DNA of 52,404 bases from an uncultured Aliivibrio sp. (GTDB lineage: Bacteria > Pseudomonadota > Gammaproteobacteria > Enterobacterales > Vibrionaceae). This document shows positions 24,710-34,307 of this stretch, one piece after another (the stretch's first letter is position 1; each line of letters starts with the position of its first letter). The DNA lies in the NCBI RefSeq assembly GCF_946479765.1, contig NZ_CAMLHO010000028.1:1-52404 (forward strand), in the 5' to 3' direction. The position numbers were made by a program, and so were the translations under genes. A model generated the notes under the pieces. The model was not told the origin of the DNA. It ran no database searches and saw only the letters and a program-made list of their open reading frames with translations.

Positions 24710-25621
24710 ATGAAAATCTCATTCTGGTGGTTAAGCAGTTTTGTGTTAACGCCATGTTTTGCTCTTGATATACCCGTTCAATCCCCTCTAGATTCAAATA
24801 TTCAATACTCAGATTATCAAGCCAATAACGTAGTCGAAATTACCGCCTACATCGGAATGGCGACACACATCGTGTTTGATAAAGGTGAAAAAGTGGAATT
24901 GGTTCGCTCTGGCTTTTCAGAAGGGTGGGAGTTTGAACAATCCGCAAATCATTTATTTTTAAAGGCAAGGTCAATCGCAGGGACGGAAATTGTGATTGAC
25001 CGAAGCGGTCAAGAAGTCACGCAAGAAATATCTATACCGCCCAATATCAAGGACTGGAAAACCAATCTTATTGTCGTGACCAGTAAACGCAATTACAGCT
25101 TTCTTCTTAGCTTAGCTTCTGGGGAAAAAGGCCGCAGACAAAACACCTATCGTTTGTCATTCCAGTACCCAACAGAAAAAGTGGTCCAAGATAAAGTGGC
25201 AGCCACAAAAGCCATTGAAAAAGAAAAGCTGGTGAAAGCGAAAGTCGCGGCGGTCTCTGCTATTGAAGCAAAAAACTGGAAATACGTTCAGCAGGTTGGT
25301 AAAGATTCCAGAAACATAGCCCCGTATCGAGCATGGGACAATGGCCGTTTCACCTACTTGTCGTTCAAAAAGAACAGCGAGATACCGGCTATTTTTATGG
25401 TATCGGAAACAGGACAAGAAACACTGGTTAATATCAACATTGATATTAACCATCCTGATACGGTCATTATCCAACGTATCGCTAAACAATTTGTGCTACG
25501 TCTTGATGATTCCGTCGTTGGTATCACCAATCAAGGATTTAATACGTTAAGCGTAGATAACGCCACAGGAACTACCATCAACAACGTGGTTCGTGAAGTA
25601 AAAGGACCTAATGGGTTATGA
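24710..25621 (+). CDS. virB9: VirB9 outer-membrane core protein
   Basis: A 303-aa protein with a signal peptide ending near CFA (residue 18-20). The N-terminal domain has NNVVEITAYIGMATHIVFDKGEKV, the usual VirB9/CagX opening, then a linker rich in Lys/Ala/Glu (about 160-185) and the C-terminal beta domain (RAWDNGRFTYLSFKKNSEIPAIF). It forms the outer-membrane core with VirB7 and VirB10. Its stop overlaps the virB10 start by four bases. Confidence 0.92.
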   Translation: MKISFWWLSSFVLTPCFALDIPVQSPLDSNIQYSDYQANNVVEITAYIGMATHIVFDKGEKVELVRSGFSEGWEFEQSANHLFLKARSIAGTEIVIDRSGQEVTQEISIPPNIKDWKTNLIVVTSKRNYSFLLSLASGEKGRRQNTYRLSFQYPTEKVVQDKVAATKAIEKEKLVKAKVAAVSAIEAKNWKYVQQVGKDSRNIAPYRAWDNGRFTYLSFKKNSEIPAIFMVSETGQETLVNINIDINHPDTVIIQRIAKQFVLRLDDSVVGITNQGFNTLSVDNATGTTINNVVREVKGPNGL

Positions 25622-26820
25622 GCAAAGAAGATCACCTAGAGGGGGAAGACGCCCTCCCAAACATTCCACAAAAAAAACACGGCATTAAGAAAATCGCAGG
25701 ATTTTCGGTATTTTGTGTCGTACTGTTTATCGTTATGTTATGGGTGGTATTCAGCCCCAACGATGAACCCATAAAAGAAACCAGTTCATCACAAACCAAT
25801 CTCAACACCTCAACCCACAAACCGTCTGACTCAACTTCTCAGTTGAAAAAAACGTTTTCATGGCTAACGGATGATATACCAACTGAAAAGGACAACGAGC
25901 CAACGCCAAAAGAGACGAAGAAAGACGAAGAGGAAACAAGCGATAAGGTCGATGCACCAGCCGCTAAGGTCGCACCACCAGACAATCCCTACAATGGGAA
26001 TAATGGCTATACGACAAAACGAATTGTCTCTCAGATAGACAAAAGCAAGTCGTCACTCTCTGCTAAACAAAACAATGGAAGTGGAGGAGGGTTACAGCTC
26101 ACGCCTACGTATCCGACCTACCCAACGGCTCCTAATGGTAATTCATCATCAAACTCATTCTTTGATACTCAAGAAGATGAAGGCAACAACCAAGGGATAG
26201 CGTCGATGCTCAATACCAACAAAACACAGAACTCTGTGGCTGCGGTGTTGTTTAATCGAGATTACTTACTGGCAAAGGGAGCGTTCATTGATTGTGTGCT
26301 AAACACAAGCATGAACTCAACCTTAGCAGGGATGACAAAATGCACCTTAACCCGTCACATTTACAGCGATAACGGCAACACGTTGTTGCTTGAGCGTGGC
26401 TCGGAAGTCACTGGGGAATATCGCGCTAACGTGGCACAAGGACAAGCGAGACTGTTTGTGCTGTGGGACAGAGTGAAAACTCCTCACGGTGTCATTGTTG
26501 ATTTGGCGTCACCAGCAACAGATAGCTTAGGCTCTGGCGGCGTAGATGGCTACGTTGATACCCATTTCTGGGCGCGATTCGGGGGAGCCATGATGTTGTC
26601 TCTGGTCGATGATTTAGCAGGGTATGTGGCAACCAGTGGCGGTAAGAGCGTCAATAACTTTGAAAGCTCCTCGGACGCTGCACAAAACATGGCAGCCGAA
26701 GCCCTTAAAAACACCATCAATATTCCACCGACGTTTCACAAGAACCAAGGTGAGCGTATCGGCATTTTCATTGCTCGTGATATTGATTTCTCCAAGGTCT
26801 ATCAATTAAAGGCACGATAA
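25618..26820 (+). CDS. virB10: VirB10 channel protein
   Basis: A 400-aa protein with a short cytoplasmic N-terminus, one transmembrane helix (IAGFSVFCVVLFIVMLWVVF, about 26-45), a proline- and charge-rich periplasmic linker (about 50-190) and the conserved C-terminal VirB10/TrbI barrel domain (KGAFIDCVLNTSMNSTLAGM ... LERGSEVTGEY ... ARFGGAMMLSLVDD). It spans both membranes and senses ATP use. The linker has low-complexity Ser/Asn stretches, which is common. Confidence 0.93.
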   Translation: MSKEDHLEGEDALPNIPQKKHGIKKIAGFSVFCVVLFIVMLWVVFSPNDEPIKETSSSQTNLNTSTHKPSDSTSQLKKTFSWLTDDIPTEKDNEPTPKETKKDEEETSDKVDAPAAKVAPPDNPYNGNNGYTTKRIVSQIDKSKSSLSAKQNNGSGGGLQLTPTYPTYPTAPNGNSSSNSFFDTQEDEGNNQGIASMLNTNKTQNSVAAVLFNRDYLLAKGAFIDCVLNTSMNSTLAGMTKCTLTRHIYSDNGNTLLLERGSEVTGEYRANVAQGQARLFVLWDRVKTPHGVIVDLASPATDSLGSGGVDGYVDTHFWARFGGAMMLSLVDDLAGYVATSGGKSVNNFESSSDAAQNMAAEALKNTINIPPTFHKNQGERIGIFIARDIDFSKVYQLKAR

Positions 26821-27836
26821 TGAACACCATCGGAAAAGACACCTCAATCAATCATTTGTTTACGCCCCTCAAGCACTGGCTTGAGGACGAAGACATCACC
26901 GAAATTGCCATCAACAAGCCTTTCGAGGTCTGGATTGAAAAACACAACGAATGGACGAGCCATTCTTGTGACGCGCTTTCATTTGCTTATCTCAATTCAA
27001 TGGCGATCGCAGTCGCATCGTATTGTGATACACAGATTGCGATTAACCAGCCGATATTATCGGCCACGCTACCCAAAGGGGAGCGTATTCAATGTGTCAT
27101 GCCACCAGCCTGTAGCCCTGACACGTTAAGTATCACTATCCGAAAACCCAACATGACCCAACGAACATTAACCGATTATGTTCAGGATGGTTTTTTCAAT
27201 CATGTGATACCACCAAACCAAGAACTATCTCCTATCGATGAAACACTGCTGGCACTGAAAGACTCGGATTTACCTGAGTTTTTAAAACTGGCAATCCTAG
27301 CTCAAAAAAACATTGTGATAGCAGGGGGAACAGGCTCAGGTAAAACCACCTTAATGAAAATGCTTGTTGATTTAATTCCACAACATCAACGCATCATCAC
27401 CATTGAAGATGTTCATGAATTATTTCTACTAAACACCCCTAATAAGGTGCATTTGTTTTACCCAAGTGAAGCGACTCAAAGTGATCCTATCACCTCTGGC
27501 AAACTGCTAAAAAGCTGTTTACGCATGAAGCCTGACCGTATTTTACTCGCTGAATTACGTGGTGCAGAAACCTTTGATTTTGTGAATATCGCGGCCTCTG
27601 GTCACGGGGGAAGTATCACCAGTTGTCACGCTGGCAGTGCAGCACTGACCTTTGAGCGATTGGTCGCAATGGCAATGAAAAACCCCGAAGCCGTCTCATT
27701 GCCTTATGAGATCATAATGAAACTGCTTCATCAGGTGATTGATATTGTCATTCACATTGAGAATGACGTCCATTCAGATAATCCAATTGGTCGCCATATA
27801 ACGGAAGTGTGGTTTAAACCAAGACTAAAGGAGTAA
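26820..27836 (+). CDS. virB11: VirB11 ATPase
   Basis: A 338-aa hexameric traffic ATPase. Walker A GGTGSGKTTLMKM lies near residue 169, the Asp box ITIEDVHELF near 197, Walker B RILLAELRG near 240 and the His box GHGGSITSCHAGS near 261. It switches the machine between pilus assembly and DNA transfer. It shares one base with the virB10 stop and closes the main virB block. Confidence 0.94.
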   Translation: MNTIGKDTSINHLFTPLKHWLEDEDITEIAINKPFEVWIEKHNEWTSHSCDALSFAYLNSMAIAVASYCDTQIAINQPILSATLPKGERIQCVMPPACSPDTLSITIRKPNMTQRTLTDYVQDGFFNHVIPPNQELSPIDETLLALKDSDLPEFLKLAILAQKNIVIAGGTGSGKTTLMKMLVDLIPQHQRIITIEDVHELFLLNTPNKVHLFYPSEATQSDPITSGKLLKSCLRMKPDRILLAELRGAETFDFVNIAASGHGGSITSCHAGSAALTFERLVAMAMKNPEAVSLPYEIIMKLLHQVIDIVIHIENDVHSDNPIGRHITEVWFKPRLKE

Positions 27837-27842
27837 CCCCGA

Positions 27843-28313
27843 ATGATAAGTAATTTTAAATCCCTGTTGCATGAATGGTTCGTCATGCCAAAGCAACAAA
27901 AAAATCAACCTTACAGCATCATTGACCCAAGAATAGCAGACTTAGTGGAAGCGTTTAATGCCATTGAGGGCGTCACGACTATCGCCTCATGCCAAGGTCA
28001 TTGCAGTGGACGTGATCATCATCCGTATGTGTACTTTTCAGCACCGATAGAATTTGCAGCGTGGTTATCAGAGCAATGCAGGGAGTCACGGAAAGATAAG
28101 CGGCATTACACACAGTGGGAAGTTGAAGGTGTATTTAATGGGGAAAACGAACTTACGTTTAGTCTATTTTCCCCATTATACCGCCAAAATTACTTACATA
28201 AAGGTTGGTGGTATTTAGGCTGGCATCGACAACGAATCGATCATGAATTAGAACTACTAACGGATATAGTTAAGCAATCCAAATTCATTCACGTAGTAAA
28301 TAAAGCCCGCTAA
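27843..28313 (+). CDS. Conserved-looking hypothetical protein, 156 aa
   Basis: Not assigned. The core VEAFNAIEGVTTIASCQGHCSGRDHHPYVYF has Cys and His residues in a pattern reminiscent of TYW3-like or other small metal-binding domains. The rest is rich in Trp, Arg and Tyr. It follows virB11 by six bases and is likely co-transcribed. Its 3' end overlaps a convergent minus-strand gene by 57 bp. No role in transfer can be assigned. Confidence 0.6.
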   Translation: MISNFKSLLHEWFVMPKQQKNQPYSIIDPRIADLVEAFNAIEGVTTIASCQGHCSGRDHHPYVYFSAPIEFAAWLSEQCRESRKDKRHYTQWEVEGVFNGENELTFSLFSPLYRQNYLHKGWWYLGWHRQRIDHELELLTDIVKQSKFIHVVNKAR

Positions 28314-28475
28314 ACCAATCGTAAATATGATAGCTCCAAATATTCGGCTATATCTTTCTTTACGCTTCTTAATCTCAAAAGGATCTGAGGAATGGCAATT
28401 AGAGCACGTATCAGCACTCTTCGACAATTCCTTACCACATTCAACACACTCTACTAACATAAAATTTAAACTCAT
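28257..28475 (-). CDS. Small zinc-ribbon membrane protein, opposite strand
   Basis: From ATG 28475 the protein is 72 aa. MSLNFMLVECVECGKELSKSADTCSNCHSSDPF holds two CxxC pairs of a zinc ribbon, followed by a basic linker and one transmembrane segment (IFGAIIFTIGLAGFIYYV). It is the only minus-strand gene within the virB-virD4 run and overlaps the end of the preceding plus-strand gene. Such zinc-ribbon/TM proteins are common but functionally vague. A start at 28508 is possible. Confidence 0.65.
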   Translation of the reverse strand: MSLNFMLVECVECGKELSKSADTCSNCHSSDPFEIKKRKERYSRIFGAIIFTIGLAGFIYYVNEFGLLNYIR

Positions 28476-28519
28476 ATAAATGTAAATGAGCTTATCAATT
28501 ATCACCAAAAGGCGTGAAA

Positions 28520-30391
28520 ATGAACAAAAAAATGCTCTTTTTTGCCTGTGGAAGCCCTTTTTTTATCGGACTTGGGTTTTATATCGCAGGAATTACCTAT
28601 TTCATACTCTTTGGGGCAAACATCGATGCCGTGACGCCCTACACCATCATTGAACAATGGCGTGACTATCATGACGATAATCGCTATCAAAAATCACTCA
28701 CGTTTTCTCTGCTTGTTGGGTTTGGAATTGCTGTGGTCGCACCATTTATCGCGCTTCTCTTTGCAAAGCATGACAAAGAAGAACTTCATGGATCGGCTCG
28801 ATGGGCTAAGCGCTCTGAAATCACCAACGACTACGCGCTCACCAAAAAAAAGAATGTCGATGATGGAAAAGGGATATTAATCGGACGTTCTGGAAAACGT
28901 TTCTTATATTACATGGGGTCTGCGTTCGTGTTCCTAGCCGCAGCCAGCCGAACGGGTAAAGGCATTGGGGTTATCATTCCCAATCTCTTACGATGGTTCG
29001 GTAGCTGCGTCGTCACCGACTTTAAAAAAGAAAACTTCTCTATCACCTCAAAGTTTAGAAAACTGGTACTAAAACAAGAAGTGTACTTATTTAATCCCTT
29101 TGATGAACAAGGCGAAACGCATCGATACAATCCGCTGAGTGTGGTTCGTGACGGTCACTTAACCATTCCTGACTTATTAACAATTGCTGAGATGCTTTTT
29201 CCTACCGATGGCGATTCAACCTCAAAATATTTTGCCTCTAGTGCGCAAACCCTATTTATAGGACTCGCGCTATACGTAAAACAAACACCAGTACTGCCTT
29301 TTACGATAGGAGAAATATTCAGGCAATCCAAAGGGAAGGGTAAATCACTGAAAGATCACCTTGAGGGGATTTTGTCTTCTCGCTCTGATTTAAGTAACGA
29401 TTGTTGTGAAAACCTTCTAGACTTTCTGGCTCTTGATGAAGACAAAGGGCAATCAGGCGTAATGAATACCATGAAAGCGGCTCTCATTGACTGGAATAAC
29501 CCCGTGTTTGATGCGGCCACCAGTGACAGTGATTTTAGTTTTCATGATCTTCGTAGAAAACGCATGACCATCTATGTAGGTATTACCCCTGACTACATTC
29601 CTGTGGCTGGCCGTATTTTGAATCTGTTCTTTAGTCAATTAATCAACATCAACACAAAAGAATTGCCTGAGCAAAATAAAGAATTGAAATACAAAGTATT
29701 GCTACTTATGGATGAGTTCACCGCAATGGGTCGCTCTGGAATAATAGCTAAATCAAACAACTACTTTGCAGGCTATGGCTTACAACTGCTGACCATCGTT
29801 CAGAATCCAGCGCAAATTGAAGCGAAAGAGCCAGAAGGGTACGGAAAAGATACCGCAAAAACCTATATCGGAAACCATGAAGCCCAACTTTTTTATACTC
29901 CAGAGAAAGGCGATGCCGACGATATTTCAAAGTTTTTGGGTAACAAAACGGTCAAGGTAAAAAGCGTTCAAGTAAGCCACGGAAAGCGAAGTATTACGAC
30001 CAGTGAGGGCAAACGCGCCCTTATGCTCCCTCAAGAATTGCAAGAAATGCCGTTTAAGAAAATGATCATAATGATGCGTGGTAAGAAACCGATTTATTGC
30101 GACAAGATCCATTACTTCCAAGAATCGCCTTTTATTGACCACTTAAAGGCTATGTCGCCCACGTTAGGCAAAATCAAAGGCATTCCCACAAAAGCTCAAC
30201 TCGATGATGTGATTGCAGATGGGGAGCTGCAAATAGACATACCACGGTTAGAGCTAGAGCAACCCAAACCGCAACAACCGTTGTTTGAGTCACCATTAGA
30301 TCAACCATTGCCAGTAGAAGAAGTGGAAGTACATTACGATGCGTCTCAGCTAGAGACGAATTATGACAATAGCGATTTACCTGATTTTTAA
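28520..30391 (+). CDS. virD4: VirD4 type IV coupling protein
   Basis: From ATG 28520, chosen because the AAAAGG site is too close to the GTG at 28514, the protein is 623 aa. Two N-terminal transmembrane segments (about 5-30 and 60-85) precede the conserved LHGSARWA motif. Walker A AASRTGKGIG is near 140-149 and Walker B LLLMDEFTAMG near 395. VirD4 delivers the relaxase-DNA complex to the channel. The C-terminal ~70 residues are acidic and Pro/Gln-rich, as in relatives that bind substrates with their tail. Confidence 0.94.
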   Translation: MNKKMLFFACGSPFFIGLGFYIAGITYFILFGANIDAVTPYTIIEQWRDYHDDNRYQKSLTFSLLVGFGIAVVAPFIALLFAKHDKEELHGSARWAKRSEITNDYALTKKKNVDDGKGILIGRSGKRFLYYMGSAFVFLAAASRTGKGIGVIIPNLLRWFGSCVVTDFKKENFSITSKFRKLVLKQEVYLFNPFDEQGETHRYNPLSVVRDGHLTIPDLLTIAEMLFPTDGDSTSKYFASSAQTLFIGLALYVKQTPVLPFTIGEIFRQSKGKGKSLKDHLEGILSSRSDLSNDCCENLLDFLALDEDKGQSGVMNTMKAALIDWNNPVFDAATSDSDFSFHDLRRKRMTIYVGITPDYIPVAGRILNLFFSQLININTKELPEQNKELKYKVLLLMDEFTAMGRSGIIAKSNNYFAGYGLQLLTIVQNPAQIEAKEPEGYGKDTAKTYIGNHEAQLFYTPEKGDADDISKFLGNKTVKVKSVQVSHGKRSITTSEGKRALMLPQELQEMPFKKMIIMMRGKKPIYCDKIHYFQESPFIDHLKAMSPTLGKIKGIPTKAQLDDVIADGELQIDIPRLELEQPKPQQPLFESPLDQPLPVEEVEVHYDASQLETNYDNSDLPDF

Positions 30392-30410
30392 ACAATAAGG
30401 AACACACACC

Positions 30411-30758
30411 ATGGCTGCAAAAGGCGTTAATAAAGTCACATTATTGGGTCACATTGGACAAGATCCAGAAATTCGCTATAACAACTCAGGCAAACCCATT
30501 GCGACCTTTACCACGGCCACAGGGGAATACTGGCGCGATAAAGCAACAGGGGAGCAACGCGAAAGCACTGAATGGCACAAAGTTGTGGTGTTTGGGAAGC
30601 TCGCTGAAATCATTAAAGATAAAGCGAAAAAAGGCACTCAGATTTATCTAGAGGGCAAGAACAAAACAACCAAATGGCAAGATGAAAACGGTAAAGACCA
30701 TTACACAACCGAAGTGGTTGTCGAAGGGTTTCAAGGGGTCATTCAAATTCTGAAATAA
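30411..30758 (+). CDS. ssb: Single-stranded DNA-binding protein (plasmid SSB)
   Basis: A 115-aa OB-fold protein starting MAAKGVNKVTLLGHIGQDPEIRY, the standard SSB opening, with TEWHKVVVFGKLAEI and GTQIYLEGK following. It stops after the OB domain and lacks the long linker and acidic DDDIPF-type tail of chromosomal SSB, so it may not recruit the host SSB-tail partners. It presumably coats transferred single strands. It follows virD4 in the same direction. Confidence 0.93.
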   Translation: MAAKGVNKVTLLGHIGQDPEIRYNNSGKPIATFTTATGEYWRDKATGEQRESTEWHKVVVFGKLAEIIKDKAKKGTQIYLEGKNKTTKWQDENGKDHYTTEVVVEGFQGVIQILK

Positions 30759-30853
30759 AGTGTGATCTTAAAATAAAGAACACAATAATATCGTTGTGGT
30801 TTTTCTGGTTTCTTTTACTCTGCAACCGTGGCTTATCATCAATAGAGAAGTTC

Positions 30854-30952
30854 ATGTCAAACGACAAACAGCAAAAGAAAAAAGAACCCAAAGAAGAACC
30901 ACCATTAAAAATGCCTGAGCAAGATTTTAGTAAGTACAAGCACTTGCTCTAG
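30854..30952 (+). CDS. Small charged protein, 32 aa
   Basis: An ORF with a GAGAAG ribosome site and a peptide made almost wholly of Lys, Glu, Pro and Gln (NDKQQKKKEPKEEPPLKMPE). It lies between ssb and a strong terminator. No family recognised; it may be an intrinsically disordered partner of SSB or not a real gene. Confidence 0.4.
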   Translation: MSNDKQQKKKEPKEEPPLKMPEQDFSKYKHLL

Positions 30953-30963
30953 GCAATACTTCA

Positions 30964-30992
30964 AACCCTCTTTTTTTTGACAGAGGGTTTTT
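30964..30992 (+). terminator. Intrinsic terminator after ssb
   Basis: AACCCTC and GAGGGTT pair around a T-rich loop, followed by a T tail. It ends the virB-virD4-ssb transcription block. Confidence 0.85.
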
Positions 30993-31007
30993 TATTGGTG
31001 GTATAAA

Positions 31008-31343
31008 ATGAACAATTTCAAACTGAAACTTTTCACTCTCTTGCAAAAGCTCAAGCTATTACCTGACAATGTTATTCTTACTGAGTCGCTAGATTTACAT
31101 CGAGGGGGGATCGAAAAGCAACTTGATGAATATCGAGAGTTGCTAGGAAACATTGAACTCGCAACAGGGTATTTCTCCTCACCACAAGGCGAGTTCTCAT
31201 GCTGTCACGCAACCACATTAGATAATTATTTATCGTATTTATACACGTTAAGGCATGGCACTGAACCCAATGATGTAAAGCACACTTACTTTTGTCATTT
31301 AGTTAATACCAAAGGAGGCACACAATGCCACAACGATGTTTAG
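31008..31343 (+). CDS. Hypothetical protein, 111 aa
   Basis: Not recognised. The first half is amphipathic (LKLFTLLQKLKLLPDNVILTESLDLHRGGIEKQLDEY) and the second half contains SCCHATTLDNYLSYLYTLRHG. It overlaps the next zinc-ribbon gene by 19 bp, so the two are probably translated together. Starts just after a terminator, so it has its own promoter or read-through. Confidence 0.55.
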   Translation: MNNFKLKLFTLLQKLKLLPDNVILTESLDLHRGGIEKQLDEYRELLGNIELATGYFSSPQGEFSCCHATTLDNYLSYLYTLRHGTEPNDVKHTYFCHLVNTKGGTQCHNDV

Positions 31344-31576
31344 ATTGTAAAAACGTTACGTTGCCAAACGATAGTACAGGAATATCTGTCAAGCAATGTG
31401 GCTTCTGTTTATCCACAAACCTAGAATGTGACCATCCAAGCAGTTCATATTCAAAAGAAAAAGGATGTTTTATTTGTAGCTCATGCGGATATGAAGACCA
31501 CAATGAAATTGAAAGAGTGAAAAAACACCTGAATGCTGATCCGACTCTTTCAAAAATCGTCAACTCATTAGGCTAA
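31325..31576 (+). CDS. Zinc-ribbon protein, 83 aa
   Basis: Contains CLDC and CGFC pairs, then CDH, CFIC and CGYEDH: enough Cys/His for two zinc sites. The second half (CFICSSCGYEDHNEIERVKKHL) resembles transposase or TFIIB-type ribbons. Its end overlaps a convergent minus-strand gene by 17 bp. Function unknown; probably binds nucleic acid or protein. Confidence 0.6.
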   Translation: MPQRCLDCKNVTLPNDSTGISVKQCGFCLSTNLECDHPSSSYSKEKGCFICSSCGYEDHNEIERVKKHLNADPTLSKIVNSLG

Positions 31577-32231
31577 ATGGTTTTTTCTTATGTTCATCGG
31601 ATGTCCAGCAGCAAGTTTTCTTACTTTTTTTCAAAGAAACTATAAATTGCTTGATAACATCAGAATCAGCATCGATGTATAAATACAATTTTCTCAACGT
31701 TTTTTCAGTTGGGTTCTTTTTAGTTTTACTTAAATCTCTTAATCCGATGAAATAGATCTTATCAGCTTCATTCAAAATTCCAGATAAATGAGGAGATACT
31801 CGTTTCCATATTGCTTTGAAATTATTCAACTTTTGTGAAAACGGCAAAAACTGAGGAATATTACTATTTAAAGAAGCAAAAAATCTTAATATGTCAAACT
31901 GACCAATACCACCTTGTATATTTAACTCATTCTTAATCGATTGAATATCATTCGGAGTAATATAAATAAAAAAATCGCCTGCTTTGTGGTTTGCATACAT
32001 TTTAAAATGAAGCATGTGATTAGTTCTTTTTAAATAAATATACAACTTATCTTTTGACGAATCATCTTCATCAAAAAACATCATAAACACAAAACACCCT
32101 TCCCCTTGATTTAACTCAAAGACGATTGTTTTCTCATCATCTTTCAACGCTTGATTATAAATTGCGTTCAAACCAGTTAGGTTAACTTTAGGGTTGATAT
32201 TAATAGTTCGTATCTTCTTACGAATCTTCAT
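31560..32231 (-). CDS. Hypothetical AT-rich gene on the opposite strand
   Basis: From ATG 32231, after GAGG, the protein is 223 aa. A start at 32252 also exists. The protein has many beta-like segments (KTIVFELNQGEGCFVFMMFFDED, KDKLYIYLKRTNHMLHFKMYANHKAGDFFIYITP) and no known motif. Codon use is more AT-rich than in the surrounding transfer genes, and it faces the other way, between the zinc-ribbon gene and topB. This suggests a separately acquired gene. It could be an antirestriction, immunity or defence function, but nothing shows which. Confidence 0.6.
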   Translation of the reverse strand: MKIRKKIRTININPKVNLTGLNAIYNQALKDDEKTIVFELNQGEGCFVFMMFFDEDDSSKDKLYIYLKRTNHMLHFKMYANHKAGDFFIYITPNDIQSIKNELNIQGGIGQFDILRFFASLNSNIPQFLPFSQKLNNFKAIWKRVSPHLSGILNEADKIYFIGLRDLSKTKKNPTEKTLRKLYLYIDADSDVIKQFIVSLKKSKKTCCWTSDEHKKKPFSLMS

Positions 32232-32267
32232 CTTTAAACCTCGTTTATACATAGTAAGGAATTCATT

Positions 32268-34262
32268 ATGCGCTTATTTATCGCAGAAAAACCGTCTTTA
32301 GGTCGTGCTATTGCTGCCTCTCTTGGCGTAGTAAAAGAAGAAACAGGCTACATTACCTGTGACAACGGTGACGTTGTCACATGGTGTTACGGTCATATGC
32401 TCGAACTCGCTGAGCCAGAAGCCTATGACGAAAAATACAAATCATGGTCATTCGATACCTTGCCTATCTTCCCGAAAGACTGGATCTTAATTCCAACGGA
32501 TTCATCAAAAAAACAACTTGATGTGGTTATCGCACAGATCAAAAAAGCCACCGTTCTTGTCAATGCAGGCGACCCCGACAGAGAGGGTGATTTACTGGTC
32601 AATGAAGTCATTGAGTACGCGAACGTATCCAATGAGATCAAAGATAATGCACTGCGTGTTCTGATTAATGACTTAAACCCTAAAGCCATTGAAACCGCCA
32701 TCAACAACTTAGAACCAAACAGCAAACACCTACCACGCTCGAATGCGGCCTTATGTCGTTCAAGGGCTGACTGGTTACTTGGTATGAACCTGACACGCGC
32801 CTGTTCCGTTCTGGCACGACGTAAAGGCCATGACAATGTGCTTCACGTTGGACGAGTTCAAACCCCAACGATTCAATTAGTGGTTAAGCGTGATATTGAA
32901 ATCGCTAACTTCAAGCCTGTAGACTTCTTTGAAGTCGAAGCGCTATTTACTCATGCAGATATGCAGTTCAAAGCAAAATTACAAAATGAGGCGCGTATTG
33001 AGAAAAAAGAGATTGCCGAAAGCATGAGCACCAATCTTGCAGGTCAATCCGCTGTCGTGACGTTATGCGAAACCAAACGAGCGAAATCTCAGCCACCGTT
33101 GCCCTTCTCATTACGAACCTTGCAAGAGGCAATGTCCTCTAAGTATGGTTATGGCGCAAAAGATACCCTAGATATTGCGCAAGCCTTGTATGAGAAATAT
33201 AAGATCACCTCTTACCCACGAACAGATAAGAACTACTTATCCACGAACAAAGAAGATGAGATCCAATTAATCATTGATAACCTTGAAGGGCTTAACGATA
33301 CGCCTTTAGCACAATGGGCTAGTGATGCTGATATAAGCCTACGTAGTCCGTGTTGGAATGATAAGAAACTTGAAGGCGCAGCACACACGGCCATCATCCC
33401 AACCACTCGCGCCCCTGACTTAGAAGAACTCAGTGAAGCTGAGCATAATGTCTATACCGCCATTGCCAGCCGCTACCTTGCTCAGTTCTACCCAACGGCC
33501 GAAGACGACAACACCACGATTAAAATTCAATCGGGTGAGCATGAGTTCAAAACCACGGGCAAGATTGAAATAACAAAAGGGTGGCGTGTCGTTCTTGGTA
33601 AAGAGAAAGAGGATGGTGAAGAGCAATCATTACCTGAATTAACCAAAGACCAAGCCATTGATTGCACCACGGCCGATGTTCTCAGTAAAAAGACCTCTGC
33701 CCCGAAACCTTACACCGAAGGTACGTTACTTTCGGCAATGTGTAACATTGGTAAAGACGTAACCGATCCAGCCCTTAAAGCGAAATTGAAAGAAACCGCA
33801 GGGCTAGGAACCGAAGCAACACGCGCTGGCATTATCGAAAAAGCCAAAGAGCGTGAATACCTCACCACCAAAGGCAAAAACATTGTCAGTACGCCTCTGG
33901 CAAAAATGCTCATTATGGCACTGCCGAATCGAGTTCGTGATCCAGCCATTACCGCGATTTGGGAGCAACAGCTCGATGTGGTTCAGAGTGGCGAATGCAG
34001 CGTTGACACCTTCATGGCCGCCATTGAGAAAACCGTACAAGGTTTAATTGATGATTTGAAATCAGGAAAAGAGCCGTTCACGTTATCAAAATCAACTGCG
34101 CCAGCCTGTCCACAACCAAACTGTACAGGGTTTGCCTTACCACTTGAGGGCAAAAAAGGCAACGCACACCAATGTCATGTGTGTGGCGTTAAATTCAAAG
34201 ATGATAAGGGTAAGGTCGGTAAAGCCATTATTAAGATCAAAAAACTCGACGTGAAAAAGTAA
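32268..34262 (+). CDS. topB: DNA topoisomerase III
   Basis: A 664-aa type IA topoisomerase. The Toprim domain starts at residue 1 (MRLFIAEKPSLGRAIA) and includes the acidic triad segment NAGDPDREGDLL. The catalytic tyrosine is Tyr316 in SYPRTDKN. The C-terminus carries a zinc finger (CPQPNC ... CHVC). It would separate linked DNA strands during replication or transfer, like TraE of RP4. Length is normal. The gene immediately upstream faces the other way, so the promoter lies in a short intergenic space. Confidence 0.95.
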   Translation: MRLFIAEKPSLGRAIAASLGVVKEETGYITCDNGDVVTWCYGHMLELAEPEAYDEKYKSWSFDTLPIFPKDWILIPTDSSKKQLDVVIAQIKKATVLVNAGDPDREGDLLVNEVIEYANVSNEIKDNALRVLINDLNPKAIETAINNLEPNSKHLPRSNAALCRSRADWLLGMNLTRACSVLARRKGHDNVLHVGRVQTPTIQLVVKRDIEIANFKPVDFFEVEALFTHADMQFKAKLQNEARIEKKEIAESMSTNLAGQSAVVTLCETKRAKSQPPLPFSLRTLQEAMSSKYGYGAKDTLDIAQALYEKYKITSYPRTDKNYLSTNKEDEIQLIIDNLEGLNDTPLAQWASDADISLRSPCWNDKKLEGAAHTAIIPTTRAPDLEELSEAEHNVYTAIASRYLAQFYPTAEDDNTTIKIQSGEHEFKTTGKIEITKGWRVVLGKEKEDGEEQSLPELTKDQAIDCTTADVLSKKTSAPKPYTEGTLLSAMCNIGKDVTDPALKAKLKETAGLGTEATRAGIIEKAKEREYLTTKGKNIVSTPLAKMLIMALPNRVRDPAITAIWEQQLDVVQSGECSVDTFMAAIEKTVQGLIDDLKSGKEPFTLSKSTAPACPQPNCTGFALPLEGKKGNAHQCHVCGVKFKDDKGKVGKAIIKIKKLDVKK

Positions 34263-34307
34263 CCGGCTTTTTATTTCCTCCTCTTTTTAAATAACAAGGA
34301 TTTACTC

